Origin: Micromonospora antibiotica
GTDB taxonomy: Bacteria > Actinomycetota > Actinomycetes > Mycobacteriales > Micromonosporaceae
Reading direction: 5' to 3'
DNA length: 64,000 nt
Assembly (NCBI RefSeq): GCF_017599305.1
Contig: NZ_JAGFWR010000026.1
Coordinates: 22,960 to 86,959, forward strand
This document shows, piece by piece, positions 27,608 through 36,457 of the stretch. Every line of letters begins with the position of its first letter. Within the stretch, counting starts at the first letter, position 1. The position numbers and the translations under genes are program-made. Below the pieces are notes generated by a model that saw only the letters and a list, made by a program, of their open reading frames with translations, searched no databases and had not been told where the DNA came from.

Positions 27608-28590
27608 GACTCGTCCTCCTGTCTGAGCACCATCCGGACGTACAGGCCGGTCACCAGCAGCAGGATCAGCGTGAGGATGACCGCGATGGCCGAGCCCACG
27701 CCATACCTGGGCGGTGGGGAGAACGCCTCGGCGTACGAGTAGATGGCGAGCATGAACGTCGGCCGGTCCTGGGTGCCGCCGGCCAGGACGAACTGCTGGG
27801 TGAAGACCTTGAAGTCCCAGATGGTGGAGAGCACCACCAGGATGCCGAAGACCGGCCGCAGCAGCGGGAAGGTGATCTTCCAGAACACCGTCCACGGGCC
27901 GGCCCCGTCGACCCGGGCCGCCTCGTGCAGCTCGCTCGGCACGCTCTTGAGCCCGGCGAGCACGCTCACCGCGATGAACGGGAACGAGTGCCAGACCACC
28001 ACCAGGGTCAGGATCGCGAAGAACAGCAGCGGCGAGTTGAACCAGCCGTAACCCGACCAGTCGGTGCGGCCGAAGAGCGCCTGCGACAGCCCGTCGGGCA
28101 GGGCGTTGAACGCCCAGGTGACCAGACCGGAGGTGTCATCGAAGATCCATTTCCAGACGATCGTGCCGGTCAGCGCCGGGGTGGCCCAGGCCAGCATCAC
28201 GCAACCGGCCACGAAGGTGGCCATCTTCCGGCCGAGCCGGTGCAGCAGCAGCCCGACCAGGGTGCCCAGCACCATCGTCAGCAGCACGTTCGCTGCGGCG
28301 AAGAGCACCGTGTTGCGCAGCACCGTACGGAAGAACGGGTCGCCGAGGATCTGGGGGTAGTTCGCCAGCCCGACGAACGGCCACTCCCGGTCCCCGCGCA
28401 GCTGCCGGACGTTGTCGAGCCGGAAGAACGACATCGTCACCACCTGACCCAACGGCCAGAGCAGCAGCACCCCGATCACGACCAGGCAGGGCAGCAGGAG
28501 CAGGTACGGCAGGCGGTCCACCCGGGACCGTCGCCGCGCGGGGGTCTTCCGCGCGGCGTCCGTCCGGGTGCGCTCGGTCAGCGTGCTCAC
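27604..28590 (-). CDS. carbohydrate ABC transporter permease, MalF/LacF type
   Basis: 328 residues, six or more helices after a basic N-terminus (RKTPARRRSRVDRLPYLLLL). The EAA loop is ELHEAARVDGAGPWTVFWKI. It forms the translocation channel with the following permease. GTG start overlaps the stop of the binding-protein gene (GTGA), so all three genes are one tightly coupled transcript. Confidence 0.94.
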   Translation of the reverse strand: MSTLTERTRTDAARKTPARRRSRVDRLPYLLLLPCLVVIGVLLLWPLGQVVTMSFFRLDNVRQLRGDREWPFVGLANYPQILGDPFFRTVLRNTVLFAAANVLLTMVLGTLVGLLLHRLGRKMATFVAGCVMLAWATPALTGTIVWKWIFDDTSGLVTWAFNALPDGLSQALFGRTDWSGYGWFNSPLLFFAILTLVVVWHSFPFIAVSVLAGLKSVPSELHEAARVDGAGPWTVFWKITFPLLRPVFGILVVLSTIWDFKVFTQQFVLAGGTQDRPTFMLAIYSYAEAFSPPPRYGVGSAIAVILTLILLLVTGLYVRMVLRQEDES

Positions 28591-29876
28591 TTGGCGTTGA
28601 GGATGCTTTCCATCTCGGCGGCGGCGTCACCGGTGGCCTGCTCGACCGATTTCTGCCCCTTGATGATCGAGCTGTTCATCGCCTGGGTGACCGTCTTCGT
28701 CCGGCTGACCTCCACCCACTTGGGGGTCAACGGCGTCACCCGGGTGCGCTGCATGGTGCTGGCGAACGCCGCCATCAGCTTGTCGTCGGCGTAGTTCCCG
28801 CCCTGCACGAGGTCGGCGTAGACCGGGAAGAACCCCAGGCTGCCGGCGAAGGTCTGGGCGTTCTTCTTGTTCAGCAGCACGGTCAGGTAGTCCCAGGCCA
28901 GGTCCTGCCGCTTGCTGTCGCGCCACAGGGCGATGTCCGAGCCGCCGGCGAAGGCCGGGGCCGGCCTGCCGTCCGGGCCGGGGATCGGGAAGGTGCCCCA
29001 GACCTTCTCGATGTCGGGGTTGTCCTTCTTGATCGCGCCGGCCTGCCAGCTGCCGGCGAAGGCCATCGCCGCCTTGCCGGTGGCGAACTGGGTACGGGCG
29101 TCGATCTCGTTCCATCCGGCGGCGGCGGGCGGGGCGACCTTGTGCACGGTCACCAGGTCGGTCCAGAACTTCACCGCCTGCCGCACCTGCGGGCTGGTGT
29201 AACCGGACTTCCAGGTGCCGCCCTGGTCGGTGGCGATCTCGCCGCCGGCACCCCAGAGGAAGGAGTAGAAGGGCAGCTCGGAGTTGCCGGGCAGGGCGAT
29301 GCCGTAGGTGCCGGGTTTCTTGGCCTGCACCGCCTTGGCGACCGCGACCAGGTCGTCCCAGTTCTTCGGCGGCTGCACGCCGGCCTCGGCGAACCAGTCG
29401 GTGCGGTAGTAGATCGCGCGCACCCCGGCGTACCAGGGGACGCCGTACTGCTTGCCGTCGAGTTGCGCGTTGCGCACCAGGTCGGGCAGGACGTCCTTGC
29501 CGTCGGCCCAGCTGCCGAACCTGCCGGAGACGTCGGCGAGGGCCTCCTGGGCCGCCCAGCCCTGGGTCTCGGTGTTGCCGAGTTCGGTGACGTCCGGGCC
29601 CTCGCCGCCGGCGAGCGCGGCCTGAAACTTCTTCGGCGCCTCCAGCCAGGGTATGTACTGGACCACCACGTCGGTGTCGGGGTGCCGCTGCCGGAACTCG
29701 GTCTCGACGCCGTCGAGGAACGTCGTCTGGGCGTCGCTCCCCTCGCCCATCATCCAGACCGTCAGCTTGCTGTCGTCGGCGGCTTCGTCGTCGCCGGAAC
29801 CGCCGCAACCGGCGAGCACCATCGCGGCCGAGGCCACGATGGCGGTGACCGGGGCCAGCCGTTTCCACCTGTTCAC
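28587..29876 (-). CDS. sugar ABC transporter substrate-binding lipoprotein
   Basis: 429 residues. Signal peptide with lipobox MVLAGCGG (Cys about residue 24), followed by the family-1 binding-protein pattern: KLTVWMMGEGSDAQ, DVVVQYIPWLEAPKKFQAAL, and GKAAMAFAGSWQAGAI. It delivers an oligosaccharide or sugar to the two permeases. Start GTG 29876 is chosen behind GAGGGAGAAG; a GTG at 29894 lies within the same leader. The sugar cannot be inferred. Confidence 0.94.
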   Translation of the reverse strand: MNRWKRLAPVTAIVASAAMVLAGCGGSGDDEAADDSKLTVWMMGEGSDAQTTFLDGVETEFRQRHPDTDVVVQYIPWLEAPKKFQAALAGGEGPDVTELGNTETQGWAAQEALADVSGRFGSWADGKDVLPDLVRNAQLDGKQYGVPWYAGVRAIYYRTDWFAEAGVQPPKNWDDLVAVAKAVQAKKPGTYGIALPGNSELPFYSFLWGAGGEIATDQGGTWKSGYTSPQVRQAVKFWTDLVTVHKVAPPAAAGWNEIDARTQFATGKAAMAFAGSWQAGAIKKDNPDIEKVWGTFPIPGPDGRPAPAFAGGSDIALWRDSKRQDLAWDYLTVLLNKKNAQTFAGSLGFFPVYADLVQGGNYADDKLMAAFASTMQRTRVTPLTPKWVEVSRTKTVTQAMNSSIIKGQKSVEQATGDAAAEMESILNAK

Positions 29877-29928
29877 GCCACTTCTCCCTCGCACTGTCCG
29901 GCACTTACCTTCTCAGCCGCACCCTAGT

Positions 29929-29941
29929 AGGAAAATTTCCT
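29929..29941. promoter_or_regulatory. palindromic operator candidate upstream of the sugar importer
   Basis: AGGAAAATTTCCT, a perfect inverted repeat around one central base, 53 nt before the binding-protein start. The AT-rich GGAAAnTTTCC form is like operators of ROK-type sugar regulators in actinobacteria (recalled, not searched). No regulator gene is adjacent. Confidence 0.55.
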
Positions 29942-30095
29942 TTACGACAGGGGTGGGTGCCGCCCCGCGCGAGCGGACCGTCGACGGCACGGCGGCGGAC
30001 GGCGGGGCGTTCGGCGAGGCGACCGTATCGCAGGCGGGGGCCGCTCTGGCAGGCCCCGCGACGACCCGTCGGGATCGATGGCCACCATCCGGACG

Positions 30096-30134
30096 AGCGG
30101 ATGCCCGCCCCCGAACCGGGGGCGGGCATCCGCT
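30096..30134. terminator. hairpin terminator after the first glsB copy
   Basis: An 18-bp perfect stem (AGCGGATGCCCGCCCCCG with its complement) around AAC. It sits 42 nt after the stop of the minus-strand gene. Confidence 0.85.
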
Positions 30135-30175
30135 GAGTTGGTCCGTGCCGGCCGGTCACCGACCGGCGGGCGGGA

Positions 30176-30463
30176 TCACCGGTGGCTGACGCCCCGACGA
30201 CGACCCACACCGGCCACCAGGGCCACGGCGATGGCGGCGAGGACGACCTGCACCAGCAGCTCGGTCCAGTCGATGCCGGCGGTCTGAGTGGCGATGCCCA
30301 TCGCCCGGGCCAACACGGTGCCCAGCAGCGCAGCGCCCACACCGATCAGCATGTGCAGCCAGATCGGCATGTTCTGGCGGCCCGGCACGACCAGGCGACC
30401 CAGAGCGCCGATGATGAGACCGACGACGAGCGCGGTGATGATGCCCCAGACGGTGAACTCCAC
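30176..30463 (-). CDS. GlsB/YeaQ/YmgE family stress membrane protein, copy 1
   Basis: 95 residues, three hydrophobic helices with the family's Gly-rich first helix (IITALVVGLIIGALGRLV) and PGRQNMPIWLHMLIGVGAALLG. Such small membrane proteins are general stress proteins of unclear role. GTG start behind AAGGAGGACGG. It is 95% or more identical to the copy 212 nt upstream (Gln for Glu in IATQTAG, and RRGVSHR for RRSVTHR). It has its own sigma-B-type promoter and a DasR-like site. Confidence 0.92.
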   Translation of the reverse strand: MEFTVWGIITALVVGLIIGALGRLVVPGRQNMPIWLHMLIGVGAALLGTVLARAMGIATQTAGIDWTELLVQVVLAAIAVALVAGVGRRRGVSHR

Positions 30464-30523
30464 GGCCGTCCTCCTTCAGTAGATATGTCGTTGGTGAGTG
30501 TTTGTTGCTGTGGTGATCGATAG

Positions 30524-30551
30524 GTTCCCGAAGCGGAGAATTTCCAAACCG
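30524..30551 (-). promoter_or_regulatory. sigma-B-type promoter for glsB copy 1
   Basis: On the minus strand GGTTT (30550-30546), 16 bases, GGGAAC (30529-30524). This fits the stress-sigma pattern GTTT-N14-16-GGGTAT loosely and is repeated with the same spacing before the second copy, within a shared GAGTCGGTTTGG context. Confidence 0.6.
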
Positions 30552-30566
30552 ACTCAGGTAACGATC

Positions 30567-30577
30567 TGGTCTAGACC
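30567..30577. promoter_or_regulatory. DasR-like (dre) operator
   Basis: TGGTCTAGACC with a perfect 10-bp palindrome core GGTCTAGACC. It matches about 13 of 16 positions of the dre consensus for the GlcNAc-responsive GntR regulator DasR. It is about 17 nt beyond the -35 element of glsB copy 1 and absent before copy 2. Confidence 0.55.
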
Positions 30578-30620
30578 GCCCGCCACCGGCGACGACCCCC
30601 GCCGCCCGACCCCGTACGCC

Positions 30621-30658
30621 AGCGGGCGCCCGACCCCCGTGGGGGTCGGGCGCCCGCT
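30621..30658. terminator. hairpin terminator after the second glsB copy
   Basis: An 18-bp perfect stem (AGCGGGCGCCCGACCCCC and complement) with a two-base loop, 18 nt past the stop of copy 2. It separates the two glsB transcripts. Confidence 0.85.
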
Positions 30659-30675
30659 CAGCGGTGCCGCTTGAC

Positions 30676-30963
30676 TTACCGGTGGGTGACGCTGCGGCGG
30701 CGACCCACACCGGCCACCAGGGCCACGGCGATGGCGGCGAGGACGACCTGCACCAGCAGCTCGGTCCAGTCGATGCCGGCGGTCTCGGTGGCGATGCCCA
30801 TCGCCCGGGCCAACACGGTGCCCAGCAGCGCGGCGCCCACACCGATCAGCATGTGCAGCCAGATCGGCATGTTCTGGCGGCCCGGCACGACCAGACGGCC
30901 CAGAGCGCCGATGATGAGACCAACAACGAGCGCGGTGATGATGCCCCAGACGGTGAACTCCAC
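30676..30963 (-). CDS. GlsB/YeaQ/YmgE family stress membrane protein, copy 2
   Basis: 95 residues, almost identical to the copy at 30176. GTG start behind AGGAGGAGGGCG. It has a separate promoter of the same GGTTT-N16-GGGAA type and a separate terminator, so the pair arose by duplication of the whole unit rather than by forming an operon. The promoter surroundings, apart from the core motifs, and the terminator stems differ, so the duplication is not very recent or the flanks evolve quickly. Confidence 0.92.
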   Translation of the reverse strand: MEFTVWGIITALVVGLIIGALGRLVVPGRQNMPIWLHMLIGVGAALLGTVLARAMGIATETAGIDWTELLVQVVLAAIAVALVAGVGRRRSVTHR

Positions 30964-31024
30964 GGTCGCCCTCCTCCTGAAGATTGAGTCACACGGTATG
31001 TGTGGTTCCTGTCGTGACAGCTAG

Positions 31025-31051
31025 ATTCCCGACCCGCCGGAAAACCAAACC
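31025..31051 (-). promoter_or_regulatory. sigma-B-type promoter for glsB copy 2
   Basis: GGTTT (31051-31047), 16 bases, GGGAAT (31030-31025) on the minus strand, in the context GAGTCGGTTTGG, same as copy 1. Confidence 0.6.
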
Positions 31052-31284
31052 GACTCACCACCACACATGTCGCCGCACGTCGATCGAACACCGCTGCGTC
31101 GGTTCGCCGGCCGTCGATGTCCGTGCAGCTCAGGGCACTCGCGCCAGCCCATCCGGCAGCGACGCCGGGGCGGAAGATTCGTCCGTACGACACCGGGGCG
31201 CGCATGCCGACGGCCGGCGGCCCGGTCGGAACACCGGGTCCGCCGGCCGTCGTGGGACACCTGGGCCGGCCGTGCCGCGCCGAC

Positions 31285-31387
31285 GCGGCCGAGCCGACGG
31301 GCCGGGCGGGCGCGGCCGAGCCGACGGGCCGGGCGGGCGCGGCCGAGCCGACGGGCCGGGCGGGCGCGGCCGAGCCGACGGGCCGGG
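31285..31387. repeat. 27-bp tandem repeat downstream of lepA
   Basis: Three perfect 27-bp copies and a partial fourth, each beginning GCGGCCGAGCCGACGGGCCG. They end 23 nt before the lepA stop. They lie within the 446-nt gap between lepA and glsB copy 2, which otherwise holds the glsB promoter; no gene is supported. Confidence 0.9.
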
Positions 31388-31409
31388 TGTACGCGCCCGC
31401 TGCGGGCGG

Positions 31410-33287
<1,878 letters not shown>

Positions 33288-33416
33288 AGCGGTCCGTTCT
33301 GGTCGGCTGACGGGAGCGGGCCGACGCACGCCGGCCCCCTCTATGCTCCCACGTCGCCGCGAACCCGGTCCGATCACTCCTGGGGTACCCGGACCGGACC
33401 CGACGCGGCAGGGCCC

Positions 33417-33544
33417 GGCGGGGTGCGCTCCTCGGCCACCTCGACGGAGAGGGCGGGCCCGGCGGGGTTCACTCCTCGGGCGGCTCGACGAAGAGGGCGG
33501 GCCCGGCGGGGTTCACTCCTCGGGCGGCTCGACGAAGAGGGCGG
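33417..33544. repeat. 44-bp tandem repeat covering the 3' end of the DUF4240 gene
   Basis: A 40-bp identical block (33461-33500 and 33505-33544) repeats with a 44-bp period; a third, degenerate copy precedes it. The block includes the last codons and the stop of the DUF4240 gene (TCA at 33513 and again at 33469), so the gene's 3' end has been copied downstream. Confidence 0.9.
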
Positions 33545-34049
33545 CGAGCTTCGGCAGCCGACGGCGGGCCTCCTGCTCGTCGTCGAAGTCCCAGAAGTCG
33601 TTCAGATCGGGCACCGGCACCCGGTCCCGCTCCGCCGGCAGGTCGGTGGCGGTCGCCTTACGGTAGGCGTCCCACGGCACCGCCAGCATGTCCTCGCACT
33701 CGAACTCCTCACCGCTGAGCGCCGCCGACCGGACCCGGGGCACCTCGGCCAACGAATCCGGGGCGGTCACCGCGGCGGCGAAGACCGCCCGCCCCTGGGT
33801 CATCAGCCAACCCCGGAAATACTCGAACCCGTCGTCGGAGCAACCCCCGTTGATCAGGTACGCCGCACCCCACAGGTCGACCCGGTAGGAAGCGGCGAGC
33901 ACCCGCTGCTGGTGGTGCGCGTACCCGACGATGTCCTGCGGGGTGCGTTCGGCGAGCAGCGCGACCGTCCGGGCGGCGACCGCGCCGGCCTCGCCCCCGC
34001 CCCCGGCCCGGGCCTGGTCGATCAACTGCCAGAAGTCGTCGGTCCTCAT
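33513..34049 (-). CDS. DUF4240 domain protein
   Basis: 178 residues beginning MRTDDFWQLIDQARAGG, which is the hallmark of DUF4240, with later AAYLINGGCSDDGFEYFRGWLMTQGRAVF. It ends in an acidic ALFVEPPEE. Soluble, no signal peptide, function unknown. GGGAG lies 11 nt before the ATG. Its 3' end is duplicated in tandem downstream. It is divergent from the APH-fold gene. Confidence 0.85.
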   Translation of the reverse strand: MRTDDFWQLIDQARAGGGGEAGAVAARTVALLAERTPQDIVGYAHHQQRVLAASYRVDLWGAAYLINGGCSDDGFEYFRGWLMTQGRAVFAAAVTAPDSLAEVPRVRSAALSGEEFECEDMLAVPWDAYRKATATDLPAERDRVPVPDLNDFWDFDDEQEARRRLPKLAALFVEPPEE

Positions 34050-34176
34050 GGCCTGGAGTCTCCCAGACCCCCGCCGGCACCCGGTCGACGCCGGGCCACC
34101 GTCGTCCCGGCCGGGGCGCACGCGTCGCGCGGGTCGGCGGTCCACCCGGTTCGGCCCGACCGGGCACGATGGTGGG

Positions 34177-35346
34177 GTGTCCACGACGCCGCCGCCGTAC
34201 CACCGCACCGCCGTGCGGCCCGACTGGCGGGAGCTGCCCGTCGGCCTGCGGGACGCGGTCACCGCCCGCCTCGGTGCGCCGGTGGTCACGGCCCGGACCG
34301 CGACCGCGGGCTTCACCGGCGGCTTCGCCGCCGTGCTGGAGACGGCAGCCGGCACCCGGGTCTTCGTCAAGGCCGCCGAGTTGGCCAGGCAACGCCACCT
34401 GGCCGACTGGTACGCCCGCGAGCTGGCCGTCCTCGCCCGGCTGCCGGCCGGCCTGCCGGTCCCCCGCCCACGCTGGGCGCTCGACGCGGCCGGTTGGTAC
34501 GCGGTCGGCCTCGACGCCGTGGCCGGGCGGACGCCCCGCCTGCCCTGGGACCCGACCGAGCTGGCCGCCGTGCTCACCGGTTACGCCGAGGTGGCCGCCG
34601 CGCTGGTCGACCCGCCGGCCGCACTGACCGCCCTCGGCCTGCCCCGGTTGGCCCAGCTGGCCCGCGACGACATCCTCTGGTGGGGTGAGGTGGCCGCCGG
34701 CCGGGAGCCGATGCCCGCACTGCCCCCGGCGGCCCGCGACCGGCTACCCGACCTCGTCGCGCTGGAGTCCCGGCTGCCCGGCTACGCGGCAGCCGCACCC
34801 GGCCTGGCCCATGGTGACCTGCGGCTGGACAACGTGCTGCTCGACCCCGCCGGGCGGGCCTGGTTCTGCGACTGGAACTGGCTCTGCCACGGCCCCGCCT
34901 GGTTCGACCTGGCCGGCCTCCTGATCACCGGGTACGGCGACCGGGTGGACCTGGATGCGGTCTTCGCCGCCCACCCGGCGGCGGCCGACGCCCCGCCCGA
35001 CGCCCTGGACGTGACGCTTGCCGCCCTCTGCGGCTACTACCTCACCGCCGCCGGCCCGCCCCCGGCCGCCGCCTCCCCACCGGTTGCCGCCTCCCCGCCG
35101 GCTGATGCTCCCCCGCCGATTGGCGGTCCCCTGCCGGCTGGCGGCCTCTCAACGGTCGCCGGCTCCTCGGTGGCTGATTGCCTGACGGCGGCAGGCTGTT
35201 CCCCGGCGGCCGGGGGCTCCCCGGCGGCTGCCCAGGGGGCGGGCGGCCCGGGGGCGGCGGGCCCGTCCGCGCTGCTGGGAGTGCATCGACGGTTCAGCGG
35301 AGAGCAGGCTCTGCGCTGGCTCGCCGCCCGGCAGGGCTGGTGGTGA
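34177..35346 (+). CDS. aminoglycoside phosphotransferase-fold kinase with Pro/Ala-rich insert
   Basis: 389 residues of the APH/choline-kinase fold. The catalytic loop GLAHGDLRLDNVLLD and the metal-binding FCDWNWLCHGPAWFDLA are intact, and RVFVKAAEL holds the nucleotide-binding Lys. Residues about 290-363 are a low-complexity run (PPPAAASPPVAASPPADAP) between the last helices. True substrate unknown; antibiotic resistance should not be assumed. GTG start has no ribosome-binding site; a CACGAT box six bases upstream suggests leaderless expression. Confidence 0.85.
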   Translation: MSTTPPPYHRTAVRPDWRELPVGLRDAVTARLGAPVVTARTATAGFTGGFAAVLETAAGTRVFVKAAELARQRHLADWYARELAVLARLPAGLPVPRPRWALDAAGWYAVGLDAVAGRTPRLPWDPTELAAVLTGYAEVAAALVDPPAALTALGLPRLAQLARDDILWWGEVAAGREPMPALPPAARDRLPDLVALESRLPGYAAAAPGLAHGDLRLDNVLLDPAGRAWFCDWNWLCHGPAWFDLAGLLITGYGDRVDLDAVFAAHPAAADAPPDALDVTLAALCGYYLTAAGPPPAAASPPVAASPPADAPPPIGGPLPAGGLSTVAGSSVADCLTAAGCSPAAGGSPAAAQGAGGPGAAGPSALLGVHRRFSGEQALRWLAARQGWW

Positions 35347-35394
35347 CCGCCTGCCCCCGGCAGGGCTGGCCGGTCCGGGCGGGGGTGGGGCGTT

Positions 35395-35423
35395 TTGGCT
35401 CGTCCGGACCGACCTGGTAGCCT
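35395..35423 (+). promoter_or_regulatory. rpsT promoter
   Basis: TTGGCT (-35), 17 bases, TAGCCT (-10), about 80 nt before the rpsT GTG. It is the best-formed two-box housekeeping promoter in the window. Confidence 0.65.
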
Positions 35424-35503
35424 GGCTTTTCGCGTGGCGATGACGCATGCTCGTCGCGCGCGGTAATGCAGACCAAACCGAGCTATCAAGACGAGGCTGT
35501 CGC

Positions 35504-35770
35504 GTGGCGAACATCAAGTCCCAGATCAAGCGCAACCGGCAGAACGAGAAGCGCCGGCTGCGTAACAAGTCGGTCAAGTCGTCGCTGAAGACCGCCATCC
35601 GGAAGTTCCACGAGGCTGCGGAGGCCGGTGACGCCGAGAAGGCCACCGCCCTGATGCGTGACGCCGCCCGCAAGCTCGACAAGGCCGCCAGCAAGGGCGT
35701 CATTCACGCCAACCAGGCGGCCAACCGGAAGTCGGCCATCTCGAAGCGCGTCGGCTCGCTCTCGGCCTGA
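35504..35770 (+). CDS. rpsT: 30S ribosomal protein S20
   Basis: 88 residues, ANIKSQIKRNRQNEKRRLRN at the N-terminus, and HANQAANRKSAISKRV at the C-terminus; strongly basic. S20 binds 16S rRNA in the small-subunit body. The GTG start gives the standard length. The gene is monocistronic between a promoter at 35395 and a hairpin at 35791. It is divergent in function from its neighbours, as in other actinobacteria, where rpsT lies between holA and lepA. Confidence 0.98.
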   Translation: MANIKSQIKRNRQNEKRRLRNKSVKSSLKTAIRKFHEAAEAGDAEKATALMRDAARKLDKAASKGVIHANQAANRKSAISKRVGSLSA

Positions 35771-35790
35771 CCGAGCGACCCAAACCCGAC

Positions 35791-35823
35791 CGTAGGCCCC
35801 GGAGCAGTGCTCCGGGGCCTACG
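35791..35823. terminator. rpsT terminator
   Basis: CGTAGGCCCCGGAGCA and its exact complement around one G, 20 nt after the rpsT stop; followed by CTTCG. Also suited to stop minus-strand transcripts from the facing gene. Confidence 0.9.
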
Positions 35824-35869
35824 GCTTCGTACTTTCCGGGCCTCGACCCGTCGTCCGCGCTGTCTGCCG

Positions 35870-35973
35870 AGTCAGGTCCATCCGGGAGGGCCGGGCGGCG
35901 AGTCGGGTCTACCCGTGGGAGACGGGCGGGGCGGCGGGTCGGGTCTACCTGCGGGAGACGGGCGGGGGCGGCG
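35870..35973. repeat. 36-bp tandem repeat covering the 3' end of a membrane-protein gene
   Basis: GTCGGGTCTACC...GGAGACGGGCGGGGCGGCG units start near 35901 and 35937, with a weaker copy from 35870. The stop codon (CTA on the plus strand at 35945) recurs 36 bp downstream at 35909. Same arrangement as at 33417 and 51908. Confidence 0.85.
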
Positions 35974-36457
35974 AGTCGGCCGGCTCCCAGCGGGCAGGTG
36001 CGGTGGTGACCATCGCGCCCGGCAGGGCGTAGGGCACCCGGGCGCGTCCGACCACCGGCTCGACCTGCCGCCGGAACCGGTCCCGCTCCTGCTCCGGCAC
36101 CAGCGCCGCCGAGTGGACCACCCGCTCGGCGACCTCGTCGTTGAGTTTCACCATGACCGCCACCGCCATCGGCAGCACCGGCACCGCCCACCAGTTGACC
36201 AACTCGGCCAGGGCAAGAAGCACCGCGAGCGCCACCGCCCCCTCGAAGAAGAGGAAGCAGAGCACCCCACCCGGGTTGACGAAGCGCAGGCCGAGCAGCC
36301 GGGCGTAGAGCGGTCGGTAACGTTGGTCGTCCGCCGGCACGGTCGACCATCCCGGCCGGCCGTGCCCCGTCACCGGGCGGGTGGAGCCGCTCACCGGCCG
36401 GTGCACGCCATCCACCTGCCGCAGGTGGCCGGCCGCCGGGCGGATCGGGCCGGTCAC
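35945..36457 (-). CDS. small membrane protein, unknown function
   Basis: 170 residues. Two adjacent hydrophobic helices (VLCFLFFEGAVALAVLLALAE in part, then WWAVPVLPMAVAVMV) are flanked by a Pro/Arg-rich N-terminus and a charged tail. No named domain recognised. GTG start overlaps the holA stop by four bases, so it is translated with holA. The final PPPPVSRR lies in a 36-bp unit that is repeated after the stop. Confidence 0.7.
   Translation of the reverse strand: MTGPIRPAAGHLRQVDGVHRPVSGSTRPVTGHGRPGWSTVPADDQRYRPLYARLLGLRFVNPGGVLCFLFFEGAVALAVLLALAELVNWWAVPVLPMAVAVMVKLNDEVAERVVHSAALVPEQERDRFRRQVEPVVGRARVPYALPGAMVTTAPARWEPADSPPPPVSRR

Noticed and set aside
31285..31387. CRISPR-like regular repeat downstream of lepA
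   Set aside because: Units are directly adjacent with no unique spacers, so it is a simple tandem repeat.
34177..35346. Antibiotic-resistance gene
   Set aside because: APH-fold kinases have many substrates; nothing in the sequence or neighbourhood points to aminoglycosides.
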